The position numbers and the translations under genes are program-made. Shown piece after piece: positions 48,801 through 62,732 of a stretch of 64,000 nt of DNA. This DNA is from Pardosa pseudoannulata. Taxonomy: Eukaryota; Arthropoda; Arachnida; Araneae; Lycosidae. The notes below the pieces were generated by a model. That model made no database searches. It was not told where the DNA came from and was given only the letters and a program-made list of their open reading frames with translations. Location of the stretch: contig CM063499.1 of NCBI GenBank assembly GCA_032207245.1, forward strand, positions 79,646,428 through 79,710,427, read 5' to 3'. Positions within the stretch are counted from its first letter, which is position 1; each line of letters begins with the position of its first letter.

Positions 48801-50954
48801 AATGAAAAGAGTTAAGGATTACTTACCCTTGACTCTCCCCAACAGAAATCCAAACTGTATCACAATAACAAATACTGGGAAGTTCTGCCAACAACTTACT
48901 TTAATGAAATAATATTTTAATAGATTTGTTGTCCACCTATATTTAGTACAGGTATGACACAAAATCTTAAAAAAAGGGAATAATACATAAAGTAAGCTAA
49001 AGAAAGTTGAATTGTCTAGATTCCTGGAAACAAGTTGGGTTCACAAGTCCTTTATTGCTTTTCCACTTTTAATGGAGTTTATTTTAAAATATACTTTACT
49101 AAATACAATATATTTAACAACACATTTGCTATTAAATATACAAGTTTGCAAGATGAAGTAGGGCAAACTTCCCACACAACATTAAAAAAAACATCAGATA
49201 TCAAACTCCTTAAAGAGCTTCTACAGACTTTTCTGCAGTAAGTGATTTTACACATTTTTATAATTTCGTATTCAACACAACTGAACCGTAACCCAGTACT
49301 GATAGACTGCCTTCCGCAAAGAGACTCCTTGTATCCAATCCAACAGATTAAGTTGGGAAGGCTGTTGATCAAAATATTAATAGCACTTGACATTGCAACA
49401 TATATTTAAAAACAAAACCCTAGCAGAAAATTTTTGGAGATGAAGAACAAAAGAAATATGAGGTGACGTAGAATATTTCATTTTTAATTCAGTATTTTAT
49501 TACTACTTGAAAAATACTTATCTTTAACATAAATAGTTTTTGAACCCCTTCCCTCTTCCTCAAAACATATTTCCAAAGGTATGTATTTTGTGCCTTTTGC
49601 TGTCTCAGCATAGGGCATTTGCTGCATACCCACCAGAACCTAGCTTACAATTATATTCGATAAATGCAACTTTAGAGCACTAATAAAAAATTTTTTTAGC
49701 ATCTGCTCTTGTAGCTTTAGACTTTCTGAAGTATTTTTTTTTTTTCATTATTGTGTTTTACCAAACCCAGATGATTTAGCTTTATTAGACCATACGGAAT
49801 ATTTTGGAATCATGGAGATTGTCTAGCATGGCTGGACAATTTATATGATATGAAAACCTTCGAAAAGTGTATGAAGGAAATCAGGTCATAAACCTTCTTA
49901 TTTTGAAAAACTTAAATAATGAAGTACATGAAAAGGGGAGACCTCGTCAGCTTCACCCCCAATGGTGATTTGGAAGGAATTCCATCCTGCTGGAACATAA
50001 GAACGCTAGTGTGTGTACTAATAAAATATGCAAGAGTTGTCTGATTTCTGGGAAGTTTATTCTTAAATACTCACTTGGACATCTTCCAAAGTACCATGTA
50101 CAGTTGGGGAGAACTTTTCAAGTATTTAATTGAGATCTCAGAAAAAGTGTGGGTCATTATTTCCATGCATGATTTTAGCAGAAACAGTCGCCCTCGACAT
50201 TACCTTGGTCGGCCTTGTAGGCTGACAGGGGATAAGATTCCCTGAAAATGGATAATGTGTTGCATGGAAAGCTCAGAAGATCTAAAATATCCAAGCTGGT
50301 CCAGTTCTATATATGTATCCAATCAGAAAGGTGCTGTATAGAGGCATGACAATCGGTTAAAATCTAGTTTGGGCATATTTTCAACCTAAAGCAATAGCAG
50401 GTGAGGAAACTTAAGTGCATGATTGTGACCTCAACCTAATCCACAATAAGTGTATGGAAAGACACTCAAAAAAAAAAAAAAAATCGGAGGAAATGTTCTG
50501 ATTGTTATTTAGTATAAAGGTGTAATCTATCAATGCTGTGCCTCCAAATTGAAAATTTTGCAACAGCACATATCGAGAAAGCGTGGTCATTACATCACGA
50601 TAAGGCTCACTTCTGTTCAGCAATATCTTAGTAAAATCCAACCACATCCCTCTGTCCAGATATCCAGATCTTAACCCTTTAATGCATAGTGTATTATTTT
50701 AGATACCGTTAAAAATAACTTGTAGAGTTTTTATGTTTTCTTAAAACGAGTTTTCATTTTGAGAGTAGCTAGATGGAAGTCGTATAAACAACCTACAAAA
50801 TTTTTTAGTATTTTCTGTTTATAAATTTTACATTTAGACTGGCATTTTATGGTTTTTCAAACAGTGCCCATAAATTTACTTTACAGGTACATAGACTGAA
50901 ATCATGACAAACTGCTTTATCTCTTATAAAATTCCATTTTACAGTACTTATTTT
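48801..50954. other. Unassigned AT-rich spacer
   Basis: I see no gene. Open frames on both strands are short and do not resemble known proteins. A TTAACCCTTTAATGC terminus at 50671 looks piggyBac-like but lacks a partner. The tract 49770-50650 has slightly more balanced composition and may be an old transposon body I cannot name. Confidence 0.4.
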
Positions 50955-51439
50955 GGCTTGACTAAAGAACTAGGTTCCCCCGCCAACTTGGCGATAATGG
51001 TTTAAATATGGTCGCCTAACAGTTTCCCTGATCTCACTGTGTCCAAACAATCTGTATCTATATTATAATTTATATGAAATTTGGATCCAACTCTCCTGGT
51101 GTAACTCTTTTCTTATATATTAAAAGTGCTCAATGCTTAAAAAAATTAGATATAACAAACCATTAATAGTTCACTATGGCTGATATTTAATAATTTGGAG
51201 CTGTTGGCTTTGCAAACTGTTAAGGGATTAATTGCCCATAAATGTAAATGTCCGGTTTTCAAGTCGTTTTCTTTAATTATGAGTTTATAATTCTATTACG
51301 ATGGCGCACTGTGCATTCATTAAAGTGTCCAGAAAAAGCAAGAAATACAATGTTTCGATGGATTACTTTTGTATTTTAGTAAATATCGCCAATATTTTTG
51401 CCAAATTTGCCAAGGAGAACCCAATTCTTAAGTAGTCCC
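50955..51439 (-). repeat. GG-terminated TIR element with 8-bp target duplication, copy 2
   Basis: GGCTTGACTAAAGAAC start and ATTCTTAAGTAGTCCC end, with a perfect 8-bp repeat CTTATTTT on both sides (50947-50954, 51440-51447). Opposite orientation to copy 1. Confidence 0.85.
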
Positions 51440-51450
51440 CTTATTTTACA

Positions 51451-52193
51451 CTAGCTTTATAGCCCGTCATATGACGGGATCAATAAAATTTTTAATTTTT
51501 CAGCATTGTAAAGTACCCTATGAAGCAGGTAATAAAATGGTTTGTGTTTTGGTTGAGAATTATCTGGTACACGCTCAATAATTTGTTTATCTTCATACTC
51601 CTCTAAAGTCTCCCGATACTCTGAATGCAGTTTAGTACTCTGAGTGCTCTCCCGATAATCTGAGTGCACGTCGAATTCACTTAACCAAACCGTGTTGTTA
51701 TGTATAAAAAATAAACACACAAACGAACAAACTTCTTAATTTTCAAAGATATATAAATTAAACGCTAGATATTTATTAGTCCGAGAAATAAACTCCTAGA
51801 CTTTTATGAAAAGAATTTGTTGTTAATACCGATGATAAAATTTTCATTGCAATAAAAAATAATCGACCAATAAATTTAAAATTATCACTTATATACTTAA
51901 TCTATTATTTAAGATAAATATAAAAGAAAATTATTTGCTTAATATGTAAGTTCAGTGATACAACATATGAAAATAATGCACACGATATTTAAATCATTTA
52001 AAGTAAGAAATGGTTATGTGAGATGGTTAAAGGAATGACGTCATAATGATAGAAAAAATTGTAATTTTTACATATTTATTATGTGGATAAATTGATAAAT
52101 TTAATCGCCTGCCGGGGAATTCATTCCAGGTCCAACCGCTTCATAAATTCGTGGACAGACGGACAGATAACTTAGACTATTATTATATTGGGA
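51451..52193 (-). mobile_element. Non-autonomous Helitron, copy C
   Basis: On the minus strand it starts TCCCAATATAATAATAG. It ends with the perfect palindromic hairpin CCCGTCATATGACGGG, then CTATAAAGCTAG and T. It shares TTATCTGTCCGTCTGTCC and AAGCGGTTGGACC near the 5' end with the other copies. Confidence 0.88.
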
Positions 52194-52214
52194 ATGACAT
52201 ACCCAATAAACCTT

Positions 52215-52440
52215 TTTTTCACGAAGTGAAAAAGAGTCACCTCAGGACAAAGCTTATGAGACTTCTGGTTGGCCCCTGCTTCAAAATTACGGGGACCTAC
52301 TTGAGCTTAAGTCGTACTTTCACCCTTGAGAGACTCGTCAAAACGGAAGGTGCAACCCCTTGTCTTAATAACGAGTAGTCTCCAACTCAATCGTGCTTGG
52401 TTAGACCAAGTGGCATATAAGACAACAACAACGATATCAA
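52215..52440 (-). repeat. Unclassified repeat, paired with 54735-54935
   Basis: The minus strand here aligns with the plus strand of 54735-54935, sharing ACCAAGCACGATTGA, AAGGGGT.GC.CCTT.CGTTTT and TTTTGAAGCA. It may be part of an LTR or SINE; I do not recognise it. Confidence 0.55.
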
Positions 52441-52615
52441 CAGAAGGAATATCTCCAGAAATAAATGTAAACCAAAATTCGGTTGTCATTGTTGGTTTCG
52501 TTGTTATGAATAAGAAGTGCGACATTTCTTTGTTGTTTCTCAGTTCTTAACGAAACTCTAAACGAGTATGACCTTTAAGAGCGAAAAAATACTAAAAACG
52601 ATTTTTATAATTGGA

Positions 52616-53269
52616 CTAGCATACAGCCCGTCATATGACGGGATCAGTAAAATTTTTAATTTTCCAAAATTGTTAATTACCTTATGAGGCAGGTAAAAAA
52701 ATGGTTTGTTTTTTTGCTGAGAGTTACCTTGCAACAAAAAGTAATCGATGATTCAATTTAAAATTATCACATATGTACCTAATCTATTATTTAAGCCAAA
52801 TATAAAAGAAAATTATTGACGTCATATCTAAGTTCAATGATAAAACGTATGAAAATAAGGCATAATTTAAATAATTTAAAATAAGAAATGATTCAATGAG
52901 ATGGTTAAAGGAATGACTTCATAATGCTAGAAATATGTTATTTTTACCTATTTATTATGGGATAAATTGATAAATTTAATCGCCTGCTCTTAACCGGGGA
53001 AAATAGGAGTTGAAATAATGACATTAAAAGCTCGAAAAGAGGGGAAGGGGTGGATTTCGAGCGTTTTAAAGAAAGCAGTATTTTTCGCTGTGATAGGAAG
53101 CCTATTTATACCAATTTATTTTAGAATAGGATCTATAATTTAGGAGAAGATAAACATTACTCTCTTTGAATTTTGCTAACCATAGATGTCTCTATTCATT
53201 CCAGTTTCAACCGCTTCATAAAATCGAGGACAGACGTACAGATAACTTAGGCTATTATTATATAGGGGA
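52616..53269 (-). mobile_element. Non-autonomous Helitron, copy D
   Basis: Minus strand: TCCCCTATATAATAATAGCC after an A, ending with hairpin CCCGTCATATGACGGG, CTGTATGCTAG and T. Its 5' end lies 15 bp before the candidate open reading frame at 53285. Confidence 0.88.
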
Positions 53270-53284
53270 TTTTATTTGTTAAAC

Positions 53285-53683
53285 ATGCTGAAAAACGTAA
53301 AAAGGATTCTGGATGCAATGCCTTTTCGAGGGTACTTCGAACGCAAATGGTTGGAAAGAGAAGCCAAGCTCCAAGACTTGGAAACTGAAAGGAAGCAAAT
53401 TATCAGTGCAATGGACGCTAATTCAATTCATGGGGAGGAAATCTCTCGCCGCCTCCAAAAATTTCATGAAAATCCTTCGGCCACTTTACAAAGCCAGCAG
53501 TGGTTCCTCGTCAAGCAGAGGATGGTCCAGCAGGTCTGGGACGGGGTACCGGACGAAATTATCCGGCTCCGAACACTGGAGGAGTATCTGCTGAATATGA
53601 ATGAACATTGTCTATCTTGGCAGCTTTTCGATGACGAACTGAAAGACGAAATCTTGTCATGGATCGAAGATGCCACTCGGTGA
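53285..53683 (+). CDS. Candidate intronless gene, unknown function (132 aa)
   Basis: ATG at 53285 begins MLKNVKRILDAMPFRGYFER and the frame runs 132 codons to TGA at 53681-53683. I do not recognise the product. It is soluble and highly charged, with a likely helical coiled-coil stretch (EREAKLQDLETERKQIISAM). It has a Trp/Gln-rich middle (SQQWFLVKQRMVQQVWDGV) and an acidic tail (FDDELKDEILSWIEDATR). Base composition is clearly richer in G+C than the flanks. An AATAAA (54024-54029) lies 340 bp downstream in sequence shared with no other repeat here. It is flanked by a Helitron and a TIR element, so it could be a host orphan gene, a retrocopy or a transposon-borne reading frame. Expression is unknown. 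Confidence 0.5.
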   Translation: MLKNVKRILDAMPFRGYFERKWLEREAKLQDLETERKQIISAMDANSIHGEEISRRLQKFHENPSATLQSQQWFLVKQRMVQQVWDGVPDEIIRLRTLEEYLLNMNEHCLSWQLFDDELKDEILSWIEDATR

Positions 53684-54023
53684 CAGAAGACCTTCACGCT
53701 TACATGCTTGAACTAAAATTGGAGCGCAGAAGAAATCGTTTTCTTTCCTGCATCCGATTATGACTAATTTATTAGAAACGAGACTTCAGTCTATACCTAA
53801 CTGTGACTTTATTTGACCGGAAATGACTTTTATGAAACCAAAACGTGGACTTTCCAACTATTTCTGCTGCCACCCACTTGTGACTTTTATTTCCCGAAGT
53901 TGACTTTAGACTGACATGTGACATGACCAACATCACCTATTCTCTACTGCCAACACCAACTGATTTGCCTCAAACCCATCTATCCATTTTTGTAACTTCT
54001 ATAACAATAGTAAAAGCTTAATT

Positions 54024-54029
54024 AATAAA
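54024..54029 (+). terminator. Possible poly(A) signal for the 53285 frame
   Basis: AATAAA in the unique segment between the reading frame and the next transposon (54066). Confidence 0.35.
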
Positions 54030-54065
54030 GAGCAATAGTTTCAATAGTTAGTCATTGTATTATTT

Positions 54066-54547
54066 GGTACTACTGAAGAATAGGGTATCCCTTGGCAAAT
54101 TTGGTGAAATTATTGGCGATGTTTACTAAAATACAAAGATATTTCATCCGAACAACTTGCTATTTGGGCGACTATAATTGATGCAGATTGAGCCATTGTG
54201 ATAGAATTATATATATATTTTTAATTAACCAAAACCACTGAGGAAGCGAGCATTTATAGTTATTGGCAATTAATTCCTTAACAATTTACAAAGCCAACAG
54301 CTCCACATTATTAAAATTGAGCCATAATGAACCTCTAATGGTTTATTATATCTAATATTTTTAATCACTACGCTCATTTAATATATAAGAAATGGGTTTC
54401 ACGAGAGGAGCTGGATACAAAAATAATATAAATTAAAATATAGCTACAGGTTGTTTGGACACGGCAAGATCAGGAGAAAATGTTAGGCTATCATGATCAG
54501 AAATTTATCACCAAGTTGGCGGGGGCACCCTGTTCTTCAGTCAAGTC
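54066..54547 (+). repeat. GG-terminated TIR element, copy 3
   Basis: GGTACTACTGAAGAATAGGG to CCCTGTTCTTCAGTCAAGTC, inverted ends of about 40 bp. Closely related to 10141-10618; flanking repeat imperfect. Confidence 0.8.
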
Positions 54548-54734
54548 GTAATTTTTATTCAAATTACAATTTTTCTAGGACATGTTACAATTCTCTTTAT
54601 TTAAGTATCATTCAATTTAATTTCTGATAGGCAATATATCATTAAATTTAATTTCTGATGTGTTTCAGAGGCCGGTGTTCTCTGATTAAGAAGATTTTGA
54701 TTTCGAAAGGAGGACAATTGCTATTTTAGAGTTG

Positions 54735-54935
54735 TTGTTATTGATGTTTCTAATGCCAGTTAGACCAACCAAGCACGATTGAACCTGCAAGCTCTCGTAT
54801 TGAGGCCAAGGGGTGCGCCTTTCGTTTTAAAGAGCATCATTAAGGAGAAAGAACGACTTCACTCAAGTAGTCATTTTGAAGCAAGGACCAAGCAGAAGAC
54901 CCACAGACTTGGCCTGCCACCCCCAGAAGTACTGA
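54735..54935 (+). repeat. Unclassified repeat, inverted partner of 52215-52440
   Basis: Aligns over about 200 bp with the opposite strand of 52215-52440. A 66-codon frame here (54779-54979) is not preserved in the partner, so it is not called as a gene. Confidence 0.55.
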
Positions 54936-55313
54936 TTAAGAACTTGGAGGACACTGTGACCACGAACACAAGGCCGTAGCTAGACATTATTTTCGGAGGG
55001 GGACCAAGGGGAAATATATTGTTCTTTGTGAATGATACTTCAGTAAAACAACCAGTTCCCTTATGTGTGTATACCCCTAATAAATACCATAACACAATGT
55101 GGTTTTAAAATAACAAAATGATAAAAAAAAATGATATAATGAACAAATTTAAAGTTTAGAATGAGTAATAAAGTATCTGCGCAATGAATTTAATAGTAAA
55201 CTTAACATTAAAAACTGTTTTTACATTTATTCCTTTAAATTTCTCTCTCATTTAGCTATACACCAAAATCTAGTTTAACGTAATAATTTGAAGATATTTT
55301 AGAAGATAGAATT

Positions 55314-55459
55314 GGGGCTTACTCTGGACGTTATGAGTCGGTTCGCATGTTTGTTGTGACACCCCTTTGATATCAACTTGACCGTTTGCTCGCAAAATGT
55401 CCGCAAGCTGACGTCACAAAGAACGCTCGAAAAGACTCGCAACGTCCAGAGTAAGCCCC
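55314..55459. repeat. Short palindromic MITE
   Basis: 146 bp with perfect inverted ends GGGGCTTACTCTGGACGTT. The interior is GC-richer, with TGACGTCA near 55410. A degraded relative lies at 43032-43140. Confidence 0.8.
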
Positions 55460-55573
55460 TCTGTCTTAAAATACTCACCATGGAACACTCCAGACAGGAA
55501 GACGATATGCAATAGATTACGGAAAATGAACTTGAGACGAATGATTCTAGGGGGTGTGGATGTGGAGTAGATA

Positions 55574-55965
55574 ATAAGAGATTTCAAAAAAAATTTTCAA
55601 TTTTACAACTCCTCTTCAACCTCCACTCAAAATACGTGTTCTGCAAAGATCGGTCGATTTACTTGAAAAATTGGAAAAATAATTTACCAAGTATCTAAAA
55701 ATTTATTATTTAGTTTTATTTAATTTAATTTAATTTATTAAAAATTTATTATTAAAAGTATTTAAAATAATCAAATTTTGAAAAATTTTTCCTCAAAATG
55801 TTGTTTTTGATTAAGAATCAATTTGTTGAGTTACGATCCCCTCGCCAGATTTCAAACGCCACGCACGCAAGCTGCAAGCACGCCAATTTCGCCAAATGTG
55901 GTTGAAGCACCAACAAGATCCATGATTAGAAACAGGAGAGTGGGCTAAGAAGAGGAGTTGAAAAA
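55574..55965 (+). repeat. CAACTCCTCTTC element, copy 2
   Basis: Very close to 48461-48800, with an extra ~50 bp TTTAATTTAATTTA-type expansion near 55715 and an extra ACGCACGCAAGCTGC unit in the core. Confidence 0.75.
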
Positions 55966-56184
55966 CATGCGGCCCCGCTAGACATATAAGCCAGAAGCAG
56001 TCTCTTTTTAAGAACACTGTTCTGTGCACAGCTAGGCAGATGACACACCCACATACGTGGTCAGTTTTCTTTTAGAATTTTGGAATTTCGGGGAGGGACT
56101 GGTCCCCTAAATCCCCTCCTTTGCCTACGGCATTGCACGAACGTATTTTACGTGGCCCAGTCACCATTAAAGAACAGGGCGGAT

Positions 56185-56268
56185 CTTAGGCCGGCTCGGG
56201 TTCCGAACCCGCATTCTCTCAGTTACGAGATCGTTGCCTCTGCCGACTGATTTACCACGGCTCGCTAT
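56185..56268 (-). repeat. tRNA-like segment (SINE head)
   Basis: Minus strand: GCCGTGGTAAATCAGTCGG (A-box region) and GCGGGTTCGGAACCCGAG, a T-arm with one extra loop base. Not a convincing functional tRNA. Confidence 0.4.
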
Positions 56269-56364
56269 TTTCGAGTGATGTGGTTGAATGAATGTCTCTC
56301 TAATACTTCTATTTTTATATCTCTTTAAGATGCATGTTTTTATCTTGTTTTACTTTATTCTTTC

Positions 56365-57137
56365 GGCTTGACATCAGAACAGGATGCTCCCGCCAACTTG
56401 GCGATAAAGCTCTGAGCATGGTAGCCTAACATTTTCTCCTGATCTCGCCGTGTCCAACCAATCTGTATCTATATTTTAATTTATATTATATTTGTATCCA
56501 GCTCTTCTTTCGGAACCCATTTCTTATATATTTAATGCGCGTAATGGTAAAAATATTAGATATAATTAACCATTAAAGGTTCATTACGGATCATTTTTAA
56601 TAAGTTGGAGCTGTTAGCTTTGTAAACTGTTAAGGGATTAATTACTCATAAATGTAAATGCTCTTTTTTTCAGTAGTTTTGGTTAATTAACACTAGATTG
56701 CCCGAGATTTCTTGTATACCTATATTGCCCAAAAACAGTCAAAATGACTGCATTGTGAAAAAATAACATATGTAAAGAAATTTGTTTAAAATTAATTTTT
56801 AATATTATATAATAAAGGAGGGCGGAAGTAACTACAATTATTCATAAACCCATTTATATGTTATAGAAAAAGTCACCAAATTCTAAGAAATTGTGTCATG
56901 ATATTTCATAATTGTTTTTCTAATTGAAATTAAAAAACAGTCAAAATGACTGCCTTGGGCAATCTAGTGTTAAGAAAATATATACAATTCTACTACAATG
57001 GTGCAATCTACATCCATTAAGTAGCCCAAATAGCAAGGGATACAACGTTGTTCGGAATAAATACCTTTGTGTTTTAGTAAATGTCGCCAATAATTTCACA
57101 AAATTTACCAAAGGGCACCCTATTCTTCAGTAGTACC
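56365..57137 (-). repeat. GG-terminated TIR element, copy 4
   Basis: GGCTTGACATCAGAACAGG to CTTCAGTAGTACC, with a perfect 8-bp repeat ATTCTTTC on both sides (56357-56364, 57138-57145). Enlarged by a nested TTAA MITE (56697-56973). Confidence 0.88.
56697..56973. repeat. piggyBac-type MITE (TTAACACTAGATTGCCC)
   Basis: Perfect TTAA duplication and inverted ends CACTAGATTGCCC. A CAGTCAAAATGACTG motif sits inside each end, a pattern known from piggyBac families. 269 bp between the TTAA sites. Confidence 0.88.
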
Positions 57138-57589
57138 ATTCTTTCTACAAGTTAATGAGCGTAGAGGACTATTGTAAAAGATTCATTCAAGTTCAAATTG
57201 GTTTACAGCCAAAAGTATTAGGTGCAAAATATGAGTGACATATTAAATTTACCACAAGTTTACCATCTTCTCTGCAACCAAATTCTCCAAATATTCTGTG
57301 TGAGCCTTTCTGAATTACACATCACATGTTCAAGCTGCAAATGAACTCGTTTTAAACAATCTGTACCGTTATCCTGTCAAATGGTCATTCCGATATCAAG
57401 GCTAGAATGCCATAAAATGATGTCATCGTCCAAAAGTCTTGCTTTACAGGGTTTAGTGATAACCTCTTTAATAACAGAAATATATAATGAACACCGGATT
57501 GGTCTTAACACTCACCTCTGTTGAATAGCATGTTTGGGATAGAAAGGGTCTTGGAAAAATCTAAAAGAAATAAAACGAAAATGGGTAAA

Positions 57590-59175
<1,586 letters not shown>

Positions 59176-59691
59176 GTCGTCAATAAAAATATTCAATGCC
59201 CACTGAAGTTTCGATTTCAAATATTTATTGGTATCAGGGTACTAAAACAAAAATAAAACAATATTAAAATAATAATAGATAAATTAATTTATTTTTTTAA
59301 ATTCTTTTAAATAATAATTTGACAGTAGGTGTTTATTTTAAGCATTGTTTTATCAAATATACAAAAAAAATATTTAAGATTCTTTTACTGTATCAAATAT
59401 ATTATACGAACTATTTTAAGATTTCCGAGAGATTTTTTTTATTAAAAGAACCATCAAATATCCTGTTCACATGAGTCAATGTTCACTAATGTATAAAATA
59501 AACTATTAGTTTAAAATTAATATTCGAAATTATTAAAATCTTACACTATCTGTAAATATCTCTTTCGAATACTATTTTAAATTTTCGTTATACGAGTTTA
59601 TTATTCGTGTCAAATAATTTTTTGACATTACTAGTTCTTCCTGTGATAAGACTATTGATAGTCAATGTTCCTTACATAGTATCCCCTATAT

Positions 59692-60579
59692 AATAATAGC
59701 CTAAGTTATCTGTCCGTCTGTCCTCGGATTTTTGAAGCGGTTGGGCTGGAATGGATAGAGGCATCCATATTGGATTCTTCATGAGTAAGGTTAGCAAAAT
59801 TCAAAGAGAGTTCAAAAACGTTTGAAACCCCCCTTCCTCCCTTTTCGATCGTTTAATGCCATTCAAGCCCTATTTTCCCCAGTTAAAAGCAGGCAATGAT
59901 TAAATTCCAATCTACCACATTATAAGTAGATGAAAAAAACATTTTTTTTTCTAGCATTATGACGTCATTCCTTTAACTATCTCATTTAATAATTTCTTAT
60001 TTTAAATTTTTTAAATATCGTCTGCATTATTTTTCTACATTTTATTAAGGAACTTAGATATTACGTAAATAATTTTCTTTTATATTTGGCTTAAATAATA
60101 GATTAGGTACACATATGTGATAATTTTAAATTTATAATCGATTTTTTTTTTGTTGCAATAAAAATTTTATCACCCGTATGAACAACAAACTCTTTACACA
60201 AAAGTCTATTTCACGGACTAATAAATATCTAGCGCTTAAGTTATATACGTTTGAAAATTAAGAAGTTTGTGTGTTTGTCTTTTATACATAACCACGCAGT
60301 TTGCAATCGATTCTCTAAATTTTGGACATCATTCATATATATCGCCAAATAATCACTGTCAATATTAAAAGCTCTGCTATTTATCCTATCACGTAATATG
60401 ACAATATATATTAATCTTGGCAACTAACGGGTCAGTAAAAATAAACAAATCCTTGAACGTGTACCAGATAGTTCTCAGCGAAAAAACAATTCATTTTTTT
60501 ACCTGCCCCATAGAGTACTTTACAATTCTAGAAAATTAAAAATTTTACTGATCTCGTCATATGACGGGCTATATGCTAG
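59692..60579 (+). mobile_element. Non-autonomous Helitron, copy B
   Basis: After an A it starts TCCCCTATATAATAATAGCC, then AAGTTATCTGTCCGTCTGTC. It ends with hairpin (C)TCGTCATATGACGGG, CTATATGCTAG and T. Longest and best-preserved plus-strand copy, with no helicase gene. Confidence 0.9.
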
Positions 60580-62732
60580 TTTATATAAAATAGAAAGTTG
60601 TAGAAAAGTGTTTTATTTTGATAATTATCAATTAACAGAACTCATTTGACTTTTCATTTTCCAGCTTTTCGTTTGGTATATTAAAGTGAGAACAAGGTCT
60701 TATCGCAAATTTTTAGAGTGATTATAGTTAATCTTCTTACGTAATAAAATGTTAATTGCTTTTAAACAGATCTTTCTTGCTTAATCTATAAACAAGATAA
60801 AGGATAACATCACTTTGGTTTGAAAAGTCTTTCTTTTCATTACGAATATCTAGAGTATTAGCCATTTTGCTTTTGGATGATTTAGAAACAGGTAGGATGC
60901 TACCTTTTCTACCAGGGCTCTTGGATTCGAATCCTACCACTGGCATATTTGTACCTCTTTGGGGTTGACTCCGAAAAATGCACTGTTAATCATACAAAAT
61001 CTAGTAGTAATCCAGCAAGCCTAATGTATCTAGTAATAATCTAGTAAGCCTAGTAAATCTAATAAACTTCTTAATAATCTAGGAGTAATCTTTCACATTC
61101 CTTCAATTCAAATATTTATTAATATGTGATATAATATATGTTCCTATTAGAAATTTACAACTGAAAAAGAGGTGGAAAATTGAAAAAAAGAAAAGAATTC
61201 TTGAACTGTGGCCTTTTATTTTAGCATTCAGTTTTTATCTTGAATCCCGCTCATTCCACAATAGAGATAAAATGTTTGTTTTATCGTCTGCTTCTTAACT
61301 GCGCAGACTTTCTATCAACGTTTTTCATTTCAATAGACTTTATTTATTCTTTTTTGCTTTCTTTTATCTTTCTGGGTGATAAAATAGTGTCATTTGAAAA
61401 AAATATATATATATAACAAAAACACAATAAATCAAAACAACTCGAAATGTACAGATTTAAGCCTCGTCTACATTCGAACTGCAGGAAGTTTTAAATTTTA
61501 TTTACTGTGAGAGAGAATTCAACAAGACTTAAATTTCATTTGTATTAGCAAGGAAAGAATAAGTTGAATAAAGGTACGGCTCGAAGATAAAACCCCAAAC
61601 AGAAACGAAATTTTGCGGAAGTCTACAAAATTAGGAAATGATAAGGATAATGTTTCAAGTGTTTACTGCTTAGAAACTAAACCAAAATACGGACGATAAC
61701 ATTAGGCAAAGATAAGAAATAACTCCAATGATGTGCTTAGAAGGTAATAGCGATCAAATGTTTTCTCGTTTCTTTTTTTATTTAAAGATTTAGAAAATAA
61801 CGATGCATTAACCAAAAAAAAAAAAAAAAATCACTCGTGATTGAAATTAAAAACTTCCGGGCCTGAAACAAACACGTGTTTTAAACAGGAAGGAAAATTC
61901 CGTGATAAAAGTCGTTAACTTAAAAAGGCAAGCTTTTATAAAGTGATAAGCAAATTAATAAGTAATGGCAATTAGGAAACCGAAAAATCTGTATTAACTA
62001 ATAAGAATAATTTGTTTCATCATTTTTTTATATTATACAAATAAATTAGATTCCTTCCTGATTACTGAAAGAAATAAAATTAAGAGAAATGAAATTGAAA
62101 TCTGTATTCTACAGAAAGTTTAGTATGTTACACCGGTGTGCAAAACTTAAGCAACAAGTGGTTTTTTTGTCATAACTCCACGAGAAATCATCTGAGAGAC
62201 ATGAAATTCAGAAATGAGGGGGAAGACATTATGCTGAACGGGCGAACTCAGCTCCACGTTTTGATCCGACCTGTCAAAAAGCTATATCCTTTTGAACTTT
62301 CTTCACTTACTTGAACTCATTTAATTCGTAATTCATTTAGTATTAGATATATCTGTGTGTATTTTAGTAATGTTTTATATTGTTTGCATTTATTTTAATT
62401 TTTTTAGTATTTAGTATTCAAGTTTAATTTACTGTTTCTTTAAATAACTAATTCATTTGGTTTATTTTTGCACTAGTAATATTTTGAGATTTAAAATTGT
62501 TTATGATAATTGCCAAATTGTTTTGATTTTTATTTGCAAAAGTTAAAAATCAAAAGTTGGGAGAATGTCGCGAGCTCGGCAGTTTTTGTTTTTCGCCAGT
62601 GGCAACGCGAAAAGAGATGGAAAAAAATAAAATGGTTCTTGTTGCTGATGTCGAATGTTTCATTTTTGAATACTAATTTGCTCTCTCGAAGACTAATTTT
62701 TAGAGAATAAAACACCTGATGCTAGAAGCTAT
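60580..62732. other. AT-rich spacer, little recognisable
   Basis: No gene seen. A B-box-like GGATTCGAATCC at 60922-60935, after a weak A box, marks another SINE relic. Near 62133 TACACCGGTGTGCAAAACTTAAGC resembles a Tc1-type transposon end, without a transposase. A (GTAA/CTAG)-rich stretch lies at 61000-61080. Confidence 0.4.

Noticed and set aside
53313..53697. Overlapping frames on both strands at the orphan gene
   Set aside because: Low-complexity Ser/Arg-rich translations produced by the coding bias of the 53285-53683 frame.
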